NCBI RefSeq assembly: GCF_003258705.1
Contig: NZ_CP029480.1
Coordinates: 5,084,001-5,148,000 of the forward strand
Length of the DNA stretch: 64,000 nucleotides
DNA from: Arcticibacterium luteifluviistationis
GTDB taxonomy: Bacteria; Bacteroidota; Bacteroidia; Cytophagales; Spirosomataceae
Direction: 5' to 3'
In this document: positions 6,964 through 15,468 of the stretch, piece after piece
Numbering within the stretch: position 1 is the first letter of the stretch
Layout of the letters: each line of letters starts with the position of its first letter
Position numbers and translations under genes: made by a program
Notes under the pieces: generated by a model
Seen by the model: the letters and a program-made list of their open reading frames with translations, nothing else
Told to the model about the DNA's origin: nothing
Databases searched by the model: none

Positions 6964-9614
6964 TGAAGATTTATCTAATCATATTATCCCTTGCCCTGAG
7001 TTTCGCTTTAGAAGCTCAGGACTTGGTGTTTTCTACTCATAGTAATTACCCATCTAAAATAATCGACTCTTTAAACAATGGTCGTATTGAGCCATATCAA
7101 GCTAGGGCAAAACTAATATCCTATCAAAGCTGGGCTAAGAGAAAAGGCAAAGTTTCTGAAGCTATTGATAATTATTACTACCTGCCATGGACTTTTTATG
7201 CAGAGGCGAATTATAATGAGGTTATTAAAACATATCAAAAAGGCATTAAGGAAGCTTTAGAGTTCACAAGCACGCCTATTGATACTATTCGGTTTAAGCT
7301 ACTTTCTGATTTGGGTTCTCTTTATTTAGTTGAGAACAATTTAGTTGAAAACCTTTCAATGGCTTATCAGTTATATAAGTCAAATATTGAAATTGAAAAA
7401 AGTGTACCAACAAATCTACTGAGCCTCTTAAATAATTATGCCTATTACCACCAATTAAATGGCGATTGGGAACAAAGTGTCATTTATTTAAAAGAAGCTC
7501 AAAGAATAGGAAAAACATACCTTAAAGACCCAGAATTACTTTCATATGTTTATCGAAATTTAGGCCGAGCTTACTATTTTCTAAACCAGAAAACCGAAAC
7601 AGAAAAATATTACTTGCTAGCGGTTCAAACATCAAAAGAAGCCCTAAACAAGGCCAAAGGACTTTATGATTTAGGAATATTATATCAGGAGACTAATAGG
7701 CCAGTAAAAGCAGAAACAAGTTTTCATAACTCCATAAGTACCATTACTCATTCAGGGTTTGCTAAAAAGCCTCTTGGCCAAATAGTAGTCCAAAGAAACC
7801 AACTCGGTCTTGCCAAATCATCAATTTCAAGAGGTGATTACAATTCTGCGTTGAAAAAAGTCTTATTAGTAAAACAAAATCCAATTAGCATATTAGAACA
7901 ACTGGATGCAATTCTAATTCAATTAGAAATTCCAAATCACAATCTGGACACATTGTATGAAGCTGGCCTAGTTTTAAGCAATACTAATTTGACTAATTAT
8001 ACCAGTATATCTCCAAATCACACAACCGCTTTTCTTTATAAAAAAGCAGAAAAAACTAAAGCAATTTCCGACTACCAGAATTTAGTTAACTGGCTTTCTC
8101 ACGTACGTCAAAACAATATAGGTTCTCAAGCAAAATTTAGAGTTTCAGCAGAGGTTCATGATTTAACTTCGGAGGTTTTAAAATATGCTAATTCCCAAAA
8201 TGCTTTTGAGTTTTTGGAATTAACTAAAGCAGCAGAACTTTTAGAAATAAATAGACGAATAAATATAAAGGAACCTTTTGTGAAAGAATTGGCACATTTA
8301 GACAGAAAAATAAGTTCTCTTTCCATTAAGGCTACAGAATACGGATTGGATTCAACTCTCTCCCTAAAAATAAGACAGGCACAAATAGAACAAAGTATTT
8401 TAAGTCAAAAAATAAAAAAAGAAAACCCCACATACTATCAGGAAAACTATTTCTGGAAACCAGCTGAAACAGAGGAAATCCAAAAAAAACTTAAACCAAA
8501 AGAGCTCTTAATTTCCTATTTCATGGATGAAACTGATATCTACATTTATGTTATAAAGAATAATAAAAAGGGAATCATAAAACTTCAAAAAGATACCGAA
8601 TTTGACAACAGACTTTTAAGCTTTATTAATAATATAAGTTTAAACCCTGGCTTGGGAGTTTATAACTCCGATTCAGAAGCTCAATTCTTTTATAGCAAGT
8701 TGATTGAACCTATATCTGATTACTTAAAGGGCGTTGAGGATTTAACAATCATTAGAGATGGACTCTTAAATATACTTCCCTATGAAGTTTTAGCGTACGC
8801 TACAGATAGCTATTTATTAGAAAAATATTCCATCACTTATAACTACTCATCCACTTTGGCTTTAGAGCAAAGAGTAAAAAAACACTTAAGTGATTTGACA
8901 AATATTCTTGCTTTCGCCCCATATACAAATCAAGGCTGGACCTCAAGCTTATTTAGAAATAAAAGCTTGGGCCAATTGCCTTTTTCGGACAGCGAGGTAA
9001 ACCAAATTGACGGAACAGTTTACAAAAACGAAAATGCCACAAAAATCAAATTCTTAGAAAACTACCAAAAGCATGGCATAATCCATTTTGCCACCCATGC
9101 TCAAATGGACGACACCGACCCTTCCAAATCCTTTATAGCTTTCTTTCCAGATAGTTCCGACTATAAACTTTATACCGAAGAACTCTATAATTTATCGCTT
9201 AAAAACACGCAATTGGTGGTGTTATCTGCCTGTGAAGCTGGCGGCGGAAAACTTCAAAAAGGCGAAGGTTTAATGTCGCTTGCCAGAGGATTTGCTTACG
9301 CTGGATGCCCTGCAGTAATCACCACCTTGTGGAAAGCAAACGACCAGAGCACCGCTTGGCTTTCTGAAAGGCTACACCATTACCTGAGTAAAGGTTGGAA
9401 CAAAGCAAAAGCATTACGTCAGGCGAAATTAGACTTTAGGGCATCCGACATTGGTCAAGAATTTGACCATCCTTACTATTGGGCTAACTTTATTTTAATA
9501 GGCAGTGATGAACCATTAGAAAAGACATTTTGGCAGCTTTACAAATGGTGGCTAATTGGAAGTATGTTTATAGTCCTAATACTAATTGGGGCCTGGAGAA
9601 TTAAGAAAACCTAA
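6963..9614 (+). CDS. Exported TPR-CHAT protein (caspase-like protease fold)
   Basis: The 883-residue protein starts with a Sec signal peptide (residues 1-18). Residues about 70-300 form tetratricopeptide-like helical pairs (for example ALYKSNIEIE and YRNLGRAYYFLNQ regions), followed by more helices to about residue 500. Residues about 510-850 are a CHAT domain, a relative of caspases and separase. The His/Cys dyad is intact: His712 in FATHAQ and Cys757 in LSACEAGGG. Also typical is the later RGFAYAGCPAVITTLW stretch. A single membrane helix at about residues 858-878 is followed by a basic tail (RIKKT), so the protein is probably anchored with its TPR and CHAT domains in the periplasm. It is coupled to the lipoprotein gene and overlaps the convergent anti-sigma gene by 3 bases. 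Cleavage of the anti-sigma factor or another secreted partner is an inference. Confidence 0.9.
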   Translation: MKIYLIILSLALSFALEAQDLVFSTHSNYPSKIIDSLNNGRIEPYQARAKLISYQSWAKRKGKVSEAIDNYYYLPWTFYAEANYNEVIKTYQKGIKEALEFTSTPIDTIRFKLLSDLGSLYLVENNLVENLSMAYQLYKSNIEIEKSVPTNLLSLLNNYAYYHQLNGDWEQSVIYLKEAQRIGKTYLKDPELLSYVYRNLGRAYYFLNQKTETEKYYLLAVQTSKEALNKAKGLYDLGILYQETNRPVKAETSFHNSISTITHSGFAKKPLGQIVVQRNQLGLAKSSISRGDYNSALKKVLLVKQNPISILEQLDAILIQLEIPNHNLDTLYEAGLVLSNTNLTNYTSISPNHTTAFLYKKAEKTKAISDYQNLVNWLSHVRQNNIGSQAKFRVSAEVHDLTSEVLKYANSQNAFEFLELTKAAELLEINRRINIKEPFVKELAHLDRKISSLSIKATEYGLDSTLSLKIRQAQIEQSILSQKIKKENPTYYQENYFWKPAETEEIQKKLKPKELLISYFMDETDIYIYVIKNNKKGIIKLQKDTEFDNRLLSFINNISLNPGLGVYNSDSEAQFFYSKLIEPISDYLKGVEDLTIIRDGLLNILPYEVLAYATDSYLLEKYSITYNYSSTLALEQRVKKHLSDLTNILAFAPYTNQGWTSSLFRNKSLGQLPFSDSEVNQIDGTVYKNENATKIKFLENYQKHGIIHFATHAQMDDTDPSKSFIAFFPDSSDYKLYTEELYNLSLKNTQLVVLSACEAGGGKLQKGEGLMSLARGFAYAGCPAVITTLWKANDQSTAWLSERLHHYLSKGWNKAKALRQAKLDFRASDIGQEFDHPYYWANFILIGSDEPLEKTFWQLYKWWLIGSMFIVLILIGAWRIKKT

Positions 9615-10252
9615 AACAAAAGCCTTACTTTCATTTTTAACCTTTCCATGATTGAAATTGGATATTTAAACGGCTCCTTAGCTTGCAGTTCATCAAAAAG
9701 TAATGACGCTTTTTCTTCATCAACCTCTGATAAAGCTACTACCTCATACCATCGAGCTGCATCTTGATAATATGTTCTCAAATCAGTATTAGATTTCAGC
9801 TCAGAAAAAGCATTTGCCGCCTCTTTAAAATCGCCCTCCCCTAAAAAATCCTGAGCTTTTATATATTTTTGATACACTTCATTTTCTCCTACAGATGAAT
9901 CTGTTGCTCCCCTTTCTTCTAAAACAAGTTGATTTGGCAACTCAAAAGAGGCATTTCCAAGATAGATAGTAAACACAAGACAAGCCGCCGCTAAAGCACT
10001 TACCACCTTAATATAAACGCGATTTGGAGTAAAGTTAACTACCTTCTCGTCGCTCCACTCGGTCATCTTACTTTGGTGAATTCCTATTATCTTATCACGT
10101 AGAGCTTGACGCTGAAAACCCTCATAAACTACCGTCATAGACGCCAAAGCTTCTGAAAGTTCCGGCTCATTTTTAAGACGAACCTCTAACTCTTTATCTT
10201 CCTTGCCTGATTTAAGATAGGCTTCTAATATTTCTAAATCTTGTTCTGACAT
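9611..10252 (-). CDS. Probable membrane anti-sigma factor
   Basis: The 213-residue protein has a cytosolic N-terminal part (about residues 1-75, acidic, helix-rich), one membrane helix at about 80-100 (VVSALAAACLVFTIYLG) and a periplasmic C-terminal part with a helical repeat-like stretch (AQDFLGEGDFKEAANAF). No zinc HxxxCxxC motif is seen. The gene starts one base after the stop codon of the ECF sigma gene. That position and topology are the usual arrangement of a sigma factor with its membrane-bound antagonist. The family itself is too divergent to name, so the role rests on context. The periplasmic domain faces the same compartment as the neighbouring CHAT protein and lipoprotein. Confidence 0.75.
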   Translation of the reverse strand: MSEQDLEILEAYLKSGKEDKELEVRLKNEPELSEALASMTVVYEGFQRQALRDKIIGIHQSKMTEWSDEKVVNFTPNRVYIKVVSALAAACLVFTIYLGNASFELPNQLVLEERGATDSSVGENEVYQKYIKAQDFLGEGDFKEAANAFSELKSNTDLRTYYQDAARWYEVVALSEVDEEKASLLFDELQAKEPFKYPISIMERLKMKVRLLF

Positions 10253-10253
10253 T

Positions 10254-10835
10254 TCAACGAAATCTGGTATCTGTAATTACTTGCATCAGTTTTTTTAAGC
10301 ATTTGCTTTTTGCGTTTCTAAGTACTTGTTCGTTATCATAAACGCCTTCAGCTACAAGTTCAGCTCCAAGTTCTTTTATAGTATATCCGAGTCCGAAGAC
10401 AGAATGTAATATCCTTTTGCAATTTTTTCCTATTTTCTCAAAAATTTGAAGATAATTGTCCCACGTTTCTTTATCTGATAATAATTGATACACATCAGGT
10501 TCTACTTGGTCTTGGTCAAAATAAGTATGCTGACGATTTAATCTAGCAGACTCCGAACTCAATTGTTTAAACCATAAATTCTTTAAGATGCTTTTTAGGT
10601 AAGAATTCAAGGCAACCCCTTCCTTAAAAGAATATTTTCCATTCCTGACATTATTAACTAGAGCCTCTATTCCTTCCCAAATAATATCTTCTGGTTCTTT
10701 GGCATTCTCCTGATTATTGAATTTTCTGAGAAAGCCTAGAAGCAACATCTTATTCTGTTCATAGAGCTGTTCAATAGCTCTATTCTCAGCAAGGCCACCT
10801 GCCTTAATACCTTCAATTATATCTTTATCAGTCAA
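10254..10835 (-). CDS. ECF-type RNA polymerase sigma factor
   Basis: The 193-residue protein has the two-domain ECF layout. Region 2 spans about residues 15-95, with EPEDIIWEGIEALVNNV in place of the usual DAEDLVQE-type polymerase-binding segment and SFKEGVALNSYLKSILKNLW as the DNA-melting part. Region 4 spans about residues 125-185, a helix-turn-helix with RILHSVFGLGYTIKELGAEL and NAKSKCLKKL. It would direct polymerase to its own set of promoters. A plausible target is the GGTTACA-N16-GKATW promoter repeated five times between 1.2 and 6 kb. Its own upstream region lacks that motif but has a TAATTTTG box, suggesting housekeeping transcription. Confidence 0.88.
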   Translation of the reverse strand: MTDKDIIEGIKAGGLAENRAIEQLYEQNKMLLLGFLRKFNNQENAKEPEDIIWEGIEALVNNVRNGKYSFKEGVALNSYLKSILKNLWFKQLSSESARLNRQHTYFDQDQVEPDVYQLLSDKETWDNYLQIFEKIGKNCKRILHSVFGLGYTIKELGAELVAEGVYDNEQVLRNAKSKCLKKLMQVITDTRFR

Positions 10836-11251
10836 AATTCTTAGCCATTTATTACAAGAAGTGGTCAGTCTCTTTCATCCAAATAAACAAAATTAAGGCT
10901 AGAACTTTATTAAACGCTAATAAAAACTCCATGCCAAGATTACATAATACCTTCCCAACCGTATATACATAACAAACAAGTGCTTATTCTAACTCGAATT
11001 ACTCTTTAAATAATTATCAAATAGAAAGACTATTTATCTCAACTTTCTAGTTTAATCTGAAAAGATAAAAGTCACTTATTCTATTTATTTCGGTCTCTTA
11101 TATTCTAATTTCAATTTATTGGATGCTCTTAATTAAAAATTTATACAAACTTTGAATTAAAAACCAAAACTTTTTAGTTATTCCAAATAGAAAACAACAC
11201 CTTTGTTACTAATAATCAGAGGCTTTCCATAATAATTCGTTTTCCTTCTAA
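10836..11251. other. 416-base AT-rich divergent intergenic region
   Basis: This is the only gap above 300 bases. It separates the divergent sigma gene and the large secreted protein gene. Apart from a likely -7 box for the sigma gene (10888-10895) and a weak promoter-like pair near 11204-11231, I see only AT-rich sequence with short AATTAAAAA direct repeats (about 11130-11165). There is no open frame of convincing length, tRNA or terminator. Confidence 0.6.
10888..10895 (-). promoter_or_regulatory. Bacteroidota -7 box (TAATTTTG) for the sigma/anti-sigma unit
   Basis: Read on the minus strand, TAATTTTG fits the Bacteroidota consensus TAnnTTTG and lies about 52 bases before the sigma ATG. No clear upstream TTG box is at the expected distance, so the call is tentative. 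Confidence 0.45.
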
Positions 11252-12946
11252 ATGTTATACAAAATCATCAAAAGCGGTGATCTATTTAGAATTTCTTGTT
11301 TTTTTCTCATTAGCTTTTCGCTTGTAGCACAAGACAAAAAAGAACCGCGTAAATCCTACAATTCTGTCAGCACCATTTATGATAGCTGTCAGGTAGTTTG
11401 TAATCTATTCCCAGCCAATAGAGAAAATCTAGTAGCTACAGAAGAATTAGTTTTCCCAGCCATTACTAATAATTCAGAATGTTATAAAGTACCAAACGAT
11501 TTTAACCCTGGATGCCTTTTAAGTTACAATAATTCCAAATGGTTTCTTGTCAAAGTACTTGATGGAGATTCTCTGACCTTTAATTTTGAGAACTCCAATA
11601 ACTATGATATTGATGCTGCTATTTGGGGACCTATTGCCGGTAACGATTTAGATTCGACTTGTTTTACAAGTACACAATTTCCACAATCCTGCGACTACTC
11701 TGCCATTAATCCAACTTTAAATCTTTATAACGCAGACTCTGGAAGTTTCTATCTACTGACCATTACAAATTACTCCAACGACGACACCGACATTTTACTA
11801 AAGCAACCAGAAGGAGGAAGTGTGATATACTCCTACTTCTGCTCTGAAACAAGTAATATAAGTTCACCAAGTGGCGGAAAGCAAAACCTACAAGCAATCA
11901 ATAGCTTACAGCTAAGTTTTGAAATATCGCCTTCTAGCTCCTTTACAGCCAAAGGTGGTAACAGTATTGAGCTGCTCCCAGGTTTTGAAACAGACAGTTC
12001 CACAGTGTTTAGTGCCAATATTGGCGAATGCATCAATACCAGTCAAAATTATAATCCAGATAGTTCTATAATTGTTTGTGAAAATTTTGACAATCACAGT
12101 AAAAATAGCCCACACTTGTATACCAATGCAAGTTCAAATGAAATGGTAGGAACTGTCTTTGCCATTACACAGCCAGAATGCAGAATAAATTCTGAAGATT
12201 CTTTTTTAAAAATGAGTAAAATTGGCGTGGACAAAGATTCTACTAGGTTTTTATGGGGTTATAGAGAACCATATACATCTCCATCTAATATACACCTTAG
12301 AACAAATGAAGGATGTCCTACTTATCCAGACCAGAGAACTACCCAAATGGAATATCTCTATAGAGCGGAAAGAACATTGCCTATTTTAGACACCATTGAG
12401 AATTATGCCAATTTAAATACCCCGTTTCACTTATCAAATGACTTAAGTTATGGCCAGTATAACAATTATGACCTCTGGAATTTTTATTTAAAAGGTGGCA
12501 TAACAAACCTGACGTATAGAATTAACGGTGGTTCATGGCGTGCGTCAATAGATTATACACCTGTTTGGGAACCATTTACGGAAAGATATCTAGATGTAAC
12601 TAGAATAGAACACATTGGTAATGTCCCAAAAGACTTCTACATGGATTTCACTACCGACGATGGGCTAACAGTTGACCGCTATTTAGTCACCAGAAGCTCC
12701 TGTGGTGGACATTTTTGTGGAACAACGGTATTCAACAGACTCGCAGATTCTACTGTAATTGTAAATGTTTTTCAAGGCGACATAAATGTGGACATGCAAC
12801 TAGGCAGCTATGCTCCTTTTGGTGGATTTGGTACTTGCTTTAACCTTGGCAAACTATCAGAAGGAGAGCATTCCTTTCCTTTAAAATCAGCCAAAGGCGA
12901 TTTTGTTTTAGACCCAGATATCTTTGTGAGAGTTAAGTTTGACTAA
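11252..12946 (+). CDS. Large secreted protein with 3-coathanger-like segment
   Basis: The 564-residue product has a long signal peptide (residues 1-26, ending LVAQ). Residues about 60-180 resemble the beta-sandwich found at the N-terminus of Bacteroidota adhesins (AAIWGPIAGNDLDSTC followed by a strand ending GSFYLLTITNY). Residues about 205-250 (SLQLSFEISPSSSFTAKGG, then IELLPGFETDSSTVFSANI) match the small 3-coathanger stack repeat common in secreted Bacteroidota proteins. The remaining 300 residues are unfamiliar, with several Cys and aromatic residues. There is no T9SS tail or lipobox. It ends 4 bases into the convergent pxpA gene. A surface or extracellular location is likely, function unknown. 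Confidence 0.78.
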   Translation: MLYKIIKSGDLFRISCFFLISFSLVAQDKKEPRKSYNSVSTIYDSCQVVCNLFPANRENLVATEELVFPAITNNSECYKVPNDFNPGCLLSYNNSKWFLVKVLDGDSLTFNFENSNNYDIDAAIWGPIAGNDLDSTCFTSTQFPQSCDYSAINPTLNLYNADSGSFYLLTITNYSNDDTDILLKQPEGGSVIYSYFCSETSNISSPSGGKQNLQAINSLQLSFEISPSSSFTAKGGNSIELLPGFETDSSTVFSANIGECINTSQNYNPDSSIIVCENFDNHSKNSPHLYTNASSNEMVGTVFAITQPECRINSEDSFLKMSKIGVDKDSTRFLWGYREPYTSPSNIHLRTNEGCPTYPDQRTTQMEYLYRAERTLPILDTIENYANLNTPFHLSNDLSYGQYNNYDLWNFYLKGGITNLTYRINGGSWRASIDYTPVWEPFTERYLDVTRIEHIGNVPKDFYMDFTTDDGLTVDRYLVTRSSCGGHFCGTTVFNRLADSTVIVNVFQGDINVDMQLGSYAPFGGFGTCFNLGKLSEGEHSFPLKSAKGDFVLDPDIFVRVKFD

Positions 12947-13671
12947 AGCTCCCCTTTAATAAATTGAGCTATTTCTAAGGCATTTTCAGCATCACCATGA
13001 ATACAAAAAGAGTCTCCAGATATCTCTATAATTTCGCCAGAATAACTTACTAATTCACTCCTTTCAAGAACTGTATTAACTTGTTCAAAAGCTTTTCGAG
13101 GCTCAAGAATTAAAGCACCTTCTAACTTTCTATTCCTTAAACTACCATCTCGCTCATAAGTTCTATCCGCAAATACCTCTTGCCACACTTTCAATCCTAG
13201 CTCTTTATACTTAGCAACACCTTTAGACTGAGCCAGTCCAAATAAAATCAAATTATCATCAATCTCCTTGGTTACATCTGCAACTAACGCAGCCACTTCA
13301 AGATTAAGAGCTGCTTCATTATATAAAGCTCCATGGGGTTTTACATGATGTAGTTTTCCTCCATGCTTTTCCACCAAGTTTTTAATATAACTAACTTGCT
13401 CTTTGAGCAAATCTTTAAGTTCCTCTATAGATATACGTATAACATTACGTCCAAAATTCTCTCTATCAGGATAACTCGGGTGAGCTCCTATTTGCAGACC
13501 AAGTTCGATTGCATATTTAATAGTTTCTTCAATGAGCAAATGATTTCCAGCATGCTCACCACAGCAAACATTCACAGCGTCCACATGGCCTAAAAGAGCT
13601 TTATCTCTACCAGAGTCCCATGAATCTTGAATTTCACCCATGTCGCAGTTGATGTTTATCGACCGAGCCAT
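12943..13671 (-). CDS. pxpA: 5-oxoprolinase subunit A (LamB/YcsF family)
   Basis: The 242-residue protein belongs to the LamB/YcsF family, subunit A of the ATP-dependent prokaryotic 5-oxoprolinase that opens 5-oxoproline (pyroglutamate) to glutamate. Family signatures are NINCDMGE at residues 5-12, NVCCGEHAGNH with the usual N-x-A-C-G-x-H-A-G-D pattern changed at two places, GAHPSYPD, and HVKPHGALYN. Length is close to the usual 245-255. It is the last gene of the minus-strand run pxpB-pxpC-pxpA, 30 bases after pxpC. 5-oxoproline forms spontaneously from glutamine, so this is a housekeeping repair role in the cytoplasm. Confidence 0.93.
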   Translation of the reverse strand: MARSININCDMGEIQDSWDSGRDKALLGHVDAVNVCCGEHAGNHLLIEETIKYAIELGLQIGAHPSYPDRENFGRNVIRISIEELKDLLKEQVSYIKNLVEKHGGKLHHVKPHGALYNEAALNLEVAALVADVTKEIDDNLILFGLAQSKGVAKYKELGLKVWQEVFADRTYERDGSLRNRKLEGALILEPRKAFEQVNTVLERSELVSYSGEIIEISGDSFCIHGDAENALEIAQFIKGEL

Positions 13672-13701
13672 ATTATATTGGATTGAAATATTTTCTATAG
13701 A

Positions 13702-14661
13702 TTATAAATACAGCTGAACTGCCGATTTAAACTTTTTCATTTCCCTTTCTTGTTTAAGAAAAACGCTTTCAGCCACTTCCATAGAAATTTCTCTAAATGT
13801 TACATGCTGCCCTACTGACAGTTGAGCCAAAATAGACAAGTCTACAGAAATAACATTAGCCAGCTTAGGATAACCCCCAGTAGTTTGATGGTCGGCCATT
13901 AAAATAACTAATTGCCCATCAGGCAGTAACTGAATAGTTCCAAAGGCAACAGAAGAAGAAATCTGTTCTTCAGAAGACTGTAAATTCAAGCAGTCCCCTT
14001 CTAACCTATAACCCATTCTATCTGCATGAGAAGAAATGATAAAAGATTGATTAAATATTTTGTTTCTACTCTCTAAATCTAAGTTGCTAAGGTCTTTACC
14101 TACGATAACCCTTATTTCTTGATTTTGCTCAAAAGCAGGTCTTAAGTTAACATTGACTGTCTTAGGGGCTAGGTAAACCTTTTTGGTAGCGGCAAATAAT
14201 TGCCCGTTTTTCAGGTTTAAATCTAAAGAGTCTCCTTTTTCAATCTTTTTCCCGCCAAAACCGCCTAATAAATTAGTGCTATTAGAGCCTAAGGATTTCT
14301 TAAGATTGAAACCGCCTTTGATAGCTATGTATGCCCGTTCTCCGTTTACTTTCTTACCAAAACAAAGCATATCTCCCGGTTTGGCCTCAAGAACCTTCCA
14401 GTTAGAAACACTTTTATTATTTAAAGAACCCGAAAAATTAGCTCCGCCAATGGCAAAGAGAGCATGCTCCTCAAAAGTAATGGTAGGGGTAGGATAATGA
14501 AACTCCAAAACCGCTTCGGTGTCTTCGTTTCCTAATAAAATATTCAGTAACCTCATTGAAAGAGTGTCCATTGCACCAGAGGGATTAATCCCTTTGTCTT
14601 TGAAACCACACCTTCCAATATCCTGAATACTTGTCAATATTCCAGATTTTAGAAAAATCAA
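13702..14661 (-). CDS. pxpC: 5-oxoprolinase subunit C (biotin-dependent carboxyltransferase-like)
   Basis: The 319-residue protein is the KipA/PxpC subunit of 5-oxoprolinase, a cyclophilin-like fold related to urea amidolyase and allophanate hydrolase C-terminal domains. Signatures are GILTSIQDIGRCGFKDKGINPSGAMD near the N-terminus and SSVAFGTIQLLPDGQLVILMADHQTTGGYP at about 230-260. The start is a TTG at 14661; the frame upstream has no ATG before a stop, and the protein alignment begins right there. A 107-base gap separates it from pxpB, more than usual for this operon. Confidence 0.93.
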   Translation of the reverse strand: MIFLKSGILTSIQDIGRCGFKDKGINPSGAMDTLSMRLLNILLGNEDTEAVLEFHYPTPTITFEEHALFAIGGANFSGSLNNKSVSNWKVLEAKPGDMLCFGKKVNGERAYIAIKGGFNLKKSLGSNSTNLLGGFGGKKIEKGDSLDLNLKNGQLFAATKKVYLAPKTVNVNLRPAFEQNQEIRVIVGKDLSNLDLESRNKIFNQSFIISSHADRMGYRLEGDCLNLQSSEEQISSSVAFGTIQLLPDGQLVILMADHQTTGGYPKLANVISVDLSILAQLSVGQHVTFREISMEVAESVFLKQEREMKKFKSAVQLYL

Positions 14662-14768
14662 TATTAAGAGCTTTATTTTAAGAGTTTTATATCACTAATT
14701 CACTGCTTACAAACATCAAGGTAGATGGATTCTTGAAATATTCAAACGAAATGCACACAAATCTTAGT

Positions 14769-15431
14769 TCATCCTTCTACAAACCTGACGGTATCTCCGT
14801 TATTCAGTAAGGTCATTTTTTTCATTTTCGGGTCAAAAAGAACAGCATCTGTTTGTCCTATCAATTGCCATCCTCCTGGGCTTGATACTGGATAAATTCC
14901 CGTCTGATTTCCAGCAATCCCTACACTCCCTTTTGGCACTCGTATTCTTGGTTTAGCCCTTCTTGGCATACTTAATTTCTTATCCAAACCTCCTAAATAG
15001 GCAAACCCCGGAAGGAAACCCATCATGTAAACCCTATAATCTGGAGCCGTATGAAGTTTGATTAATTCCCTACGGTCAATCTCTTTTGCTTCGCAAAGCG
15101 ATATCAAGTCTTCACCATTATATTTTACGGGTATCTCCACAATTTTCGGTTCCCTTTCTAGCTGTGTTAATTCTTCAAAAGGAATACTTTTCAAATAATC
15201 TTCAACATATTCAGAAATCGTCCCACTCTTTATTAGCGGTTTTATTTCCAAAATCTTATAAAAAACTGTCAGTGAAGCATAAGCAGGCACCACTTCCACA
15301 AATCCTATCATAGGATTTTTATTTATCCACTCGCAAGCCGACAAAACCAAATCATTAATTTCGGGTGAAATTTTTTGTTCAAAGTATAGACTTATGGAGT
15401 GCTCACTTAAAGAATAAATTTCATACTTCAT
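14769..15431 (-). CDS. pxpB: 5-oxoprolinase subunit B (KipI family)
   Basis: The 220-residue protein is the KipI/PxpB family partner that forms a complex with PxpC. The signatures are at the C-terminal half: VYMMGFLPGFAYLGGLD, then PRRAKPRIRVPKGSVGIAG and TGIYPVSSPGGWQLIGQT. It heads the order B-C-A on the minus strand, reading from right to left. In Bacillus subtilis the homologue KipI was first described as a kinase inhibitor, but beside pxpA and pxpC the oxoprolinase role is the more likely one. The 37-base gap to the upstream gene holds no exact -7 box. Confidence 0.93.
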   Translation of the reverse strand: MKYEIYSLSEHSISLYFEQKISPEINDLVLSACEWINKNPMIGFVEVVPAYASLTVFYKILEIKPLIKSGTISEYVEDYLKSIPFEELTQLEREPKIVEIPVKYNGEDLISLCEAKEIDRRELIKLHTAPDYRVYMMGFLPGFAYLGGLDKKLSMPRRAKPRIRVPKGSVGIAGNQTGIYPVSSPGGWQLIGQTDAVLFDPKMKKMTLLNNGDTVRFVEG

Positions 15432-15468
15432 CGAAAATCAATTTGAGTTTATTAGCACAAATGGTAAG

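Noticed and set aside
6963-9614. TPR-CHAT protein as part of a type III-E CRISPR (Craspase) system.
   Set aside because: No gRAMP/Cas7-11 gene or CRISPR array is in the window, and this protein has a signal peptide and membrane anchor.
13363-13593. Plus-strand open frame of 76 codons.
   Set aside because: It lies entirely within pxpA on the opposite strand and encodes nothing recognisable.
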